In this document: piece after piece, positions 6,589 to 11,055 of the stretch
How positions within the stretch are numbered: position 1 is the first letter of the stretch
Layout: every line of letters begins with the position of its first letter
From: Clostridia bacterium
GTDB taxonomy: Bacteria > Bacillota > Clostridia > Christensenellales > UBA1242
NCBI GenBank assembly: GCA_017618475.1
Contig: JAFZUF010000034.1
Coordinates: 1-12,877 of the forward strand
Direction of reading: 5' to 3'
Length of the DNA stretch: 12,877 nucleotides
Notes under the pieces: generated by a model
The model's database searches: none
Told to the model about the DNA's origin: nothing
Seen by the model: only the letters and a program-made list of their open reading frames with translations
Program-made: the position numbers and the translations under genes

Positions 6589-6634
6589 AAGAAAGAGTGT
6601 GTGCTGACAGAGCAAACGCACGACACTCTTTCTT
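6589..6634. repeat. Inverted repeat 2, a strong hairpin with plus-strand T-rich tail
   Basis: AAGAAAGAGTGT (6589-6600) pairs perfectly with ACACTCTTTCTT (6623-6634). The stem is extended by GTGC/GCAC (6601-6604, 6618-6621) with one bulged G at 6622 and a 13-nt loop. A T-rich stretch (6635-6654) follows, so on the plus strand this is a plausible terminator, although no plus-strand gene precedes it. Confidence 0.75.
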
Positions 6635-6654
6635 CTTTTTTCTCTTTTGTTTTT

Positions 6655-6682
6655 AGTGTAAACGGACATTTTTTGTTGTCAA
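6655..6682 (-). promoter_or_regulatory. Orphan minus-strand sigma-A promoter in the gene-free stretch
   Basis: TTGACA (6682-6677), a 16-bp spacer, TACACT (6660-6655), the same -10 hexamer as the pyrG promoter. It points toward hairpins 2 and 1 and the phosphatase-like gene. No start codon follows at the usual short distance. Confidence 0.45.
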
Positions 6683-6758
6683 GGTTAAAATGTATGTCTA
6701 ATAATACTAATTGTTATGATTATTACGACAACCTATGACAACGGCATAATATCCGTTT
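6660..6758. repeat. Inverted repeat 3, a 100-bp nested foldback
   Basis: Three levels pair in order: AAACGGA (6660-6666) with TCCGTTT (6752-6758); GTTGTCAAGGTT (6675-6686) with AACCTATGACAAC (6730-6742), one indel; and TAATAAT (6699-6705) with ATTATTA (6719-6725). GACAAC is also directly repeated 10 bp apart at 6727 and 6737. The layout resembles a small palindromic element. Confidence 0.6.
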
Positions 6759-6784
6759 TGTTGACTGGTTAAGAGAGAATAAAA

Positions 6785-6816
6785 TAACACTCTAACTTTT
6801 TCAAGTTAAAGTGTTA
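6785..6816. repeat. Inverted repeat 4, a hairpin
   Basis: TAACACT (6785-6791) and TAACTT (6793-6798) pair with AAGTTA (6803-6808) and AGTGTTA (6810-6816) around a 4-nt loop, with one C/A mismatch. The flanking sequence is AT-rich but has no clean T-run, so terminator function is uncertain. Confidence 0.65.
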
Positions 6817-7044
6817 ATTATTTGGCTAGTTTCAAAAGTCTGTGACTATAAATTGGGTCTTTTTTTATGAAATCGATTAAAATTATTTTTCTAAATTTAA
6901 AATAAACTTCTTTTTAAGATCACGTAAATTTCAGCTCGGTATAATTTTTTTAGCCATTTATTTAAGTTTAGGTTACAACTTAATTGTTTTTAAGCCGTTT
7001 TTTTATAAAAATTGATGAAATTTTGATTTTTTTGGGAAAAACGC

Positions 7045-7073
7045 TTGCAAGATATATTTAACACATATATACT
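7045..7073 (+). promoter_or_regulatory. Sigma-A promoter of the small membrane protein gene
   Basis: TTGCAA (7045-7050), a 17-bp spacer, TATACT (7068-7073). Only 6 nt separate the -10 from ATG 7080, so transcription should start at the A of the start codon, a textbook leaderless layout. Confidence 0.7.
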
Positions 7074-7079
7074 ACGAAT

Positions 7080-7295
7080 ATGGCTCAACGCGCTTATTTT
7101 GGACTTGGCTTTGTTCCGTCCTTGATTATTGCAATCTTACCAATCATAAGTTGGATTTTTGGCATCATTATTTGCTTTCAACGTGAACAATATGGTTTCG
7201 CGATTTTACGTATCTTCTTAGGCTGGTGTCCGGTATTTTGGATTATGGATATTATTTGCCTATGTGTTCACAAAGACTTAATTTGGTTAGCGTAA
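7080..7295 (+). CDS. Small hydrophobic membrane protein of unknown function
   Basis: This 71-residue protein has two hydrophobic segments, at about residues 9-33 and 40-62. They are separated by a short polar QREQYG turn, and the protein ends in a short HKDLIWLA tail. It should be an integral membrane hairpin. The LGWCPVFWIMDIICL segment loosely recalls small two-helix membrane families such as PMP3/YqaE, but the match is too weak to assign. The strong promoter and correctly spaced ATG support a real gene despite its size. Its stop codon is one base from the convergent stop of the ThyX-like gene. Confidence 0.7.
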   Translation: MAQRAYFGLGFVPSLIIAILPIISWIFGIIICFQREQYGFAILRIFLGWCPVFWIMDIICLCVHKDLIWLA

Positions 7296-7315
7296 ATTAA
7301 ATTTTACGTTTTTCA
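7291..7315. terminator. Possible weak terminator between convergent genes
   Basis: CGTAAA (7291-7296) and TTTACG (7303-7308) form a 6-bp stem followed on the plus strand by a T-run (7309-7313). The stem is short and AT-rich, and overlaps both stop codons, so it is tentative. Confidence 0.3.
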
Positions 7316-8478
7316 TTTACGCCCAAAGCAAAACCGCATGGATTTGGACATTTGAAATTCGGAAAGGTGCATTTGGCACCTTTTTGCATTTTGGCTAAAT
7401 CTACTGCCCCAGGATGTCCCATTTTCTCTAACGCTTTTTGATAGCGGTTCAGGACATCATTCACCACACGCGTGGTTTCCAATAATACTGATGAACATTT
7501 ACGTTCAATCGCTTTCAAAATAAAATCTTCCAAGTTGCCCATTTCACTGACATCAACTAACATAGCTTGCGGATAATGGTCACGTAATTGTTCCAAATCG
7601 GACAACCACTCGGTACGTAAATCATCCTTATCAGCAATTAATTCGGGTACATAAAATTCCAACTCAGTGGGTTCCGCCGGCGTTTGTAAATAATACTTCA
7701 GAGTACGATGACGGTTCAAATGCATATATACCGCAAACGAGCAACGGAAATTGGTCGCATAAACATCACCAAAATATTCCATAACAGGTCGGTCACGAAA
7801 CATTGATACTTGCCGATTCTTACCGTTATGGGTTAAAGCCTCATCGATATAACCGGTACTTGCTAACTGCTTCACAAATTCTACAATGTACGGATAAAGT
7901 TGTTTTTCAAAAGGATGTTGGCTTGCGGCAATTTTCTGCGCGTAATCACTGAAAAATCCGTACAAATAATTTAATTGACGATAAGAAACAGTATGCAACA
8001 TCGACACCATGGTAAAACAGCTGGTCAAATAACGAGCATTTTCCATGGCCAATTTTTTAATTTTGTTATCGGTAAAATAATGTGGGTATTTCGCTTGATA
8101 TTCATTACGAATTAAATCAGTAAACTTGGCTTGCCATTTATCATAGAGTTTCTGTTCGTCGTCCGGTAAAGGATGCAACGTATAACGACCGCTCTTCACC
8201 GAAGACACCATGTAACGTTCATTATCCAACATACCTTCCAATACTCGCGGGATACAGTGTAAATATAACGTAATCGTCGCATGATCATAAACGCTGTGAT
8301 GACCGTTACTTTTAGTCATTTCTACGCGTCGAAAAGTTTTTTCTTCGTCTTCCGCCCGTAAAGTTGCGAAGTCGTGCGCCATGTAACACACCCCAGCCGC
8401 CATACCGCCAAAGCGATCTAATTCCTTTTTCGGTGTCTGATGATCAGGATGAGTTGTTGCAATTACTGTAATTTCCAT
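7297..8478 (-). CDS. Long ThyX-like (FAD-dependent thymidylate synthase family) protein
   Basis: ThyX methylates dUMP to dTMP using methylenetetrahydrofolate and FAD, and is usually about 220-250 residues. This protein has 393. Residues about 59-99 follow the ThyX core: GHHSVYDH for GHxSxxEH, then CIPRVLEGML and SGRY. ENARYLTSC and TVSYRQLNYL (146-172) fit the later ThyX helices. The signature RHRxxSxNxxSxRY reads with Asn86-Glu87-Arg88, keeping Ser96, Arg98 and Tyr99 but losing the first Arg, the His, and the Ser and Asn positions. A second RHR (256-258) occurs in MHLNRHRTLKYY, as if a second ThyX-like half follows. A Cys cluster (Cys370, Cys376, Cys380) near the C-terminus could bind metal. 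It may be a two-domain thymidylate synthase or a relative with different chemistry. ATG 8478 has no Shine-Dalgarno sequence. Confidence 0.85.
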   Translation of the reverse strand: MEITVIATTHPDHQTPKKELDRFGGMAAGVCYMAHDFATLRAEDEEKTFRRVEMTKSNGHHSVYDHATITLYLHCIPRVLEGMLDNERYMVSSVKSGRYTLHPLPDDEQKLYDKWQAKFTDLIRNEYQAKYPHYFTDNKIKKLAMENARYLTSCFTMVSMLHTVSYRQLNYLYGFFSDYAQKIAASQHPFEKQLYPYIVEFVKQLASTGYIDEALTHNGKNRQVSMFRDRPVMEYFGDVYATNFRCSFAVYMHLNRHRTLKYYLQTPAEPTELEFYVPELIADKDDLRTEWLSDLEQLRDHYPQAMLVDVSEMGNLEDFILKAIERKCSSVLLETTRVVNDVLNRYQKALEKMGHPGAVDLAKMQKGAKCTFPNFKCPNPCGFALGVNEKRKI

Positions 8479-8487
8479 ATGAAATAT

Positions 8488-8515
8488 GGTATAACGAATG
8501 AAAAACTGTTGTCAA
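8488..8515 (-). promoter_or_regulatory. Sigma-A promoter of the ThyX-like gene
   Basis: TTGACA (8515-8510), a 16-bp spacer, TATACC (8493-8488), ending 9 nt before ATG 8478. The predicted leader is about 3 nt. Confidence 0.55.
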
Positions 8516-8549
8516 ATTAACATTTTATGATAAAAAATTTTAAAAATAG

Positions 8550-8578
8550 TTGAGAAAAGACAATAGATAGAGTATACT
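8550..8578 (+). promoter_or_regulatory. Sigma-A promoter of the SDR-mazG operon
   Basis: TTGAGA (8550-8555), a 17-bp spacer, TATACT (8573-8578), 10 nt before ATG 8589. No Shine-Dalgarno sequence lies in between. Confidence 0.7.
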
Positions 8579-8588
8579 ATCTTTTGAT

Positions 8589-9524
8589 ATGAAAAATAAG
8601 AATAAGTTTAATTTGGGACAAAATGATTATAAAATTTCTACCGATGAGCCATTGGATTTAGATGATGCGTTGAGCGTTTTAGAAAAGCGTTTAGAATCAG
8701 AACAAATCGACGCAGTTAATAAACCCGTAAGCGACGTAACTGCTTTGGCGGATCCATCGACTTGGCATAAACGTGTAGTGGTAATTACTGGCGCATCTTC
8801 CGGCATTGGTTTAGCGGCAGCACACTGTTTTTCGTTATACGCTGACATCGTCTACAATCTTTCCCGCGAAAAAGGTAACGACGATAACATTAACTTTATT
8901 GAAACTGACGTTTCTAATCCCGATTCAATTAAGGAATCAATTCGTAAAGTTTATAACAAAGAAGGTCAAATTGACGTTTTAATTAACAACGCCGGTATTG
9001 GCTTATCGGGTGCCGTGGAAGAATTATTAACCACCGACATTGTCAAAGTGATGAACACCAACTTCTTGGGTGTGGTCAGCGCTTGTCAAGCTGTGATTCC
9101 TTTTATGCGTGAACACCGTAAAGGTAAAATTATTAATATTTCTTGTACCATGGCCAACTCTGCCCCAGCTTTCAATAGCATTTATTGTGCCAGCAAGAAA
9201 GCCATGGAAACTTTTACCACTGCTTTGCGTAAAGAAATTGAACCGTTAAAAATTGACGTAGTTACGGTTTCGTTATCAACATGTAAAACTAATTTTACCG
9301 AAAATCGCATTAAGCAAGATTCAATGAACAAAGCTTATCGTTATCGTATCAGCAATGACATTGGCCGTTTGGAATATGCCGAACAAACCGGTACTGCCCC
9401 CGAAACTGTGGCGGAAGAACTTTACCGTATCAGTAATAAAAAATCCTTTTCATCGCACACAATTACTATCAAAGGCAAAAATAAGATGCGCGCTTTCTTT
9501 GGAAAATTAGTTGCTAAAAAATAA
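8589..9524 (+). CDS. Short-chain dehydrogenase/reductase (SDR) with N-terminal extension
   Basis: The 311-residue protein is a classical-type SDR: a cofactor loop TGASSGIG (67-74), NNAG (133-136), and a catalytic YCASK with Tyr199 and Lys203. It should bind NAD(P)H and reduce or oxidise a small substrate in the cytoplasm; the substrate is unknown. An acidic residue at Asp107 follows the strand FIETDV, as in the family. The position 13 residues before the catalytic Tyr, normally Ser, is Cys186 in NISCTMAN; Ser185 sits beside it. About 60 residues precede the Rossmann fold. They are charged and partly helical (LDLDDALSVLEKRLESEQ), longer than usual, and of unknown role. It is the first gene of a two-gene operon with the MazG-like gene 28 bp downstream. 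Confidence 0.9.
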   Translation: MKNKNKFNLGQNDYKISTDEPLDLDDALSVLEKRLESEQIDAVNKPVSDVTALADPSTWHKRVVVITGASSGIGLAAAHCFSLYADIVYNLSREKGNDDNINFIETDVSNPDSIKESIRKVYNKEGQIDVLINNAGIGLSGAVEELLTTDIVKVMNTNFLGVVSACQAVIPFMREHRKGKIINISCTMANSAPAFNSIYCASKKAMETFTTALRKEIEPLKIDVVTVSLSTCKTNFTENRIKQDSMNKAYRYRISNDIGRLEYAEQTGTAPETVAEELYRISNKKSFSSHTITIKGKNKMRAFFGKLVAKK

Positions 9525-9542
9525 ATTTTAAACTTAAAAGGA

Positions 9543-9552
9543 AACACAAACC
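9543..9552 (+). promoter_or_regulatory. Shine-Dalgarno region of the MazG-like gene
   Basis: AAAAGGA ends 10 nt before ATG 9553. It is one of only two plausible Shine-Dalgarno sequences in the window, and belongs to an internal operon gene that cannot be leaderless. Confidence 0.45.
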
Positions 9553-9864
9553 ATGGTTAGTTTAGACGAATTGCAAAAAGTCATTTACAAAAACAAAGTC
9601 GAAAAACATTTCAATTTGACTAATATCCACCAAGAATTTTGTTATTTGTACGGCGAAGTTGCCGAAGCCTATGATGCTTGGTTAAAGAAAAAAGATACCG
9701 AAGAAATCAGTTTAGAGTTGGCCGACGTTGCCATTTTTACCTTGGGCCTAGCCGAAATGTTGGGAATATCCTTAGAAGATGCAGTAATGAAAAAAATTGC
9801 GATTAACCAAAAACGTGTTTACGTTGATGGCAAAAAAGTTGAACCCACCACCCCACAAGCTTAA
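9553..9864 (+). CDS. MazG-like nucleotide pyrophosphohydrolase
   Basis: The 103-residue, all-helical protein has the MazG-type metal-binding pattern: Glu residues in GEVAEAYDAW (about 34-43), then Glu and Asp in LELADVAIFTLGLAEM (about 54-69), followed by LGISLEDAVMKKIAINQKR. The family hydrolyses nucleoside triphosphates or related nucleotides to the monophosphate and pyrophosphate, often for pool cleaning. The small single-domain size fits the MazG-like/dUTPase-related group rather than full MazG. It is co-transcribed with the SDR gene and followed 24 nt later by a strong terminator. Confidence 0.8.
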   Translation: MVSLDELQKVIYKNKVEKHFNLTNIHQEFCYLYGEVAEAYDAWLKKKDTEEISLELADVAIFTLGLAEMLGISLEDAVMKKIAINQKRVYVDGKKVEPTTPQA

Positions 9865-9888
9865 CAAAGAAAAACAAGACAATAAGAA

Positions 9889-9915
9889 AAGCAAGGTCGA
9901 TGCCTTGCTTTTTTT
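9889..9915 (+). terminator. Rho-independent terminator of the SDR-mazG operon
   Basis: AAGCAAGG (9889-9896) pairs with CCTTGCTT (9903-9910) around the loop TCGATG, followed by five more T residues. On the minus strand the tail is TTTTCTTATTG, so it may also end rpsT transcription. Confidence 0.9.
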
Positions 9916-9935
9916 ATTTCGAATCAATTAATCAA

Positions 9936-10223
9936 TTACGCACTTTTTTTAGTGGTTTTGGTTTGTGCCTTAGCCAATTCCGCCGCTAATTTAGATTTTT
10001 GGCGATTAGCTTTGTTTTTATGAATGACGTTATCGACCGCCGCAGCATCAAGAACCGAGAAAACCACGTTTAATTGACTTTCTGCGTGTTTTAATTCTTT
10101 CGCCGCCAAAGCTGCTTTAAATTTTTTAATTTCGTTCGCAATTTGCGTTTTGACCGGACGATTTTGGTCATGTTTTGTTTTCGTCACACTGATTCTTTTA
10201 ATTGCACTTTTAATGTTTGCCAT
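9936..10223 (-). CDS. rpsT: 30S ribosomal protein S20
   Basis: S20 binds 16S rRNA early in small-subunit assembly. The 95 residues from ATG 10223 begin MANIKSAIKR, the standard S20 N-terminus. The rest is a basic helical bundle with HKNKANRQKSKLA near the C-terminus and a Lys/Ala-rich tail. The extra six residues of a reading from 10241 (MYNSLY) overlap the promoter -10 and are rejected. It is divergent from gpr; rpsT next to gpr is also the Bacillus arrangement. The mRNA appears nearly leaderless and without a Shine-Dalgarno sequence, which is notable for a highly expressed ribosomal protein. Confidence 0.97.
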   Translation of the reverse strand: MANIKSAIKRISVTKTKHDQNRPVKTQIANEIKKFKAALAAKELKHAESQLNVVFSVLDAAAVDNVIHKNKANRQKSKLAAELAKAQTKTTKKSA

Positions 10224-10232
10224 ATAAAGACT

Positions 10233-10261
10233 ATTATACACAGCTTATCGTAAATTTGCAA
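10233..10261 (-). promoter_or_regulatory. Strong sigma-A promoter of rpsT
   Basis: TTGCAA (10261-10256), a 17-bp spacer and a perfect TATAAT (10238-10233). Nine nt separate it from ATG 10223, predicting a leader of about 3 nt. Confidence 0.75.
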
Positions 10262-10296
10262 GTCTTTTCTTCAAGAACTTTTTTTACGTTTTAGAC

Positions 10297-10303
10297 CATA
10301 ATA
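10297..10303 (+). promoter_or_regulatory. Possible forespore (sigma-G-type) -10 element of gpr
   Basis: CATAATA fits the sigma-F/sigma-G -10 pattern and there is no TTGACA-like -35 at the right distance. The expected start is close to ATG 10309. This suits a forespore-specific gene, but the -35 side is not convincing. Confidence 0.3.
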
Positions 10304-11055
10304 TGATTATGCAATCTGTCACTGACTTAGCGTGTGAATTATTGCGTCGCACACCGCACCACACCGCCGGTCTTACGGTATCGACAATCTGTCAAGCAGG
10401 CATTACCATACAAACCACAACTATTCAAACAAATGCTGCCGCCCGCACCATTGGTAAACCTGTTGGCACCTATTTCAATCTTGACACTCAACGAAGTAAA
10501 ACACATCACATTGTCAATGCTTTAAAAAACGCCCTGCTTTCAGTACTACCCACCACCGGTAAAATTTTGATTGTAGGTTTAGGTAACGACAAATTTGTCG
10601 CCGACAGTTTGGGTCCTTGTGTTTTAGAACAAATCAAAACCGGTAACCAATTAGTCACTTTTGAACCCTGCGTTTTTGGTGTTACTGGCATTAACTCAGT
10701 GGCAGCCATTCAAGCCATTACCCGTCTTGTTCACCCTACCGCCGTCATCGTCATCGACAGTCTGGTTAGTGCCACACCAACACGCATCGGCACGAACTAT
10801 CAAATTTGTACCAGCGGTATCACCCCCGGCAGTGGCATTGGTCGTGATAACCAAACCATTAACCGTAAATTATTAGGGGTGCCGGTATTGGCCATTGGCG
10901 TGCCAGTTTGCACCATTATGACGTTAAACGAAAACCAAATCTATCACGTAGTACCCAAAGACATTGACGTTGTTATCCGTGATTGCGCCAAAATCATTGC
11001 CCGCAGTCTTAATACTCTGGGGTCGCGAAATTCGTACGGTGCAACCAAGCTTTAA
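10303..11055 (+). CDS. gpr: Spore germination endopeptidase GPR (compact form)
   Basis: GPR degrades small acid-soluble DNA-coating proteins when a spore germinates; it is made in the forespore as an inactive precursor. Matches include TDLACE near the start, ILIVGLGNDKFVADSLGP (catalytic-type Asp in ADSLGP), FEPCVFGVTGIN for the usual APGVMGITGIE, VIVIDSL with the second conserved Asp, SGITPGSGIG and LGVPVLAIGVP. At 250 residues (248 from ATG 10309) it is much shorter than the about 370 of Bacillus. It lacks most of the C-terminal region. Only about eight residues precede or include TDLA, against a propeptide of about 15-16, so precursor control may differ. The 3' end overlaps the convergent topoisomerase gene by 47 bp. 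Confidence 0.9.
   Translation: MIMQSVTDLACELLRRTPHHTAGLTVSTICQAGITIQTTTIQTNAAARTIGKPVGTYFNLDTQRSKTHHIVNALKNALLSVLPTTGKILIVGLGNDKFVADSLGPCVLEQIKTGNQLVTFEPCVFGVTGINSVAAIQAITRLVHPTAVIVIDSLVSATPTRIGTNYQICTSGITPGSGIGRDNQTINRKLLGVPVLAIGVPVCTIMTLNENQIYHVVPKDIDVVIRDCAKIIARSLNTLGSRNSYGATKL

Larger units (their letters stand above)
6480..6648 (-). ncRNA. Candidate structured non-coding RNA
   Basis: A transcript from the promoter at 6655-6682 would start near 6648. It would fold first into the 12+4-bp hairpin (6589-6634), then into the two-part hairpin at 6517-6570. It contains no supported reading frame and runs toward the phosphatase-like gene, so it could also be a long structured leader of that gene. 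The 3' end is not defined; the left boundary given is only where visible structure ends. Confidence 0.25.
6425..7079. other. Gene-free, AT-rich structured stretch
   Basis: This 655-bp gap contains no convincing gene. Its left part holds the leader and Shine-Dalgarno of the phosphatase-like gene. The middle (6517-6816) has four successive foldback structures and a minus-strand promoter, listed separately. From 6817 to 7044 it is AT-rich with several T-runs and only weak short inverted repeats; I see no gene or confident element there. A 61-codon minus-strand reading (6484-6669) overlaps the foldbacks and is not supported. Confidence 0.6.

Noticed and set aside
6484..6669. Small minus-strand ORF of 61 codons
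   Set aside because: Its ATG lies inside the spacer of the orphan promoter, it spans two strong foldbacks, and it shows no recognisable motif or Shine-Dalgarno sequence.
10303..11009. Hydrogenase-maturation-type peptidase as an alternative call, from the GLGN...D pattern
   Set aside because: The TGI, IDSL, TPGSGIG and LGVPVLAIGVP sequence and the rpsT neighbourhood are specific to GPR.
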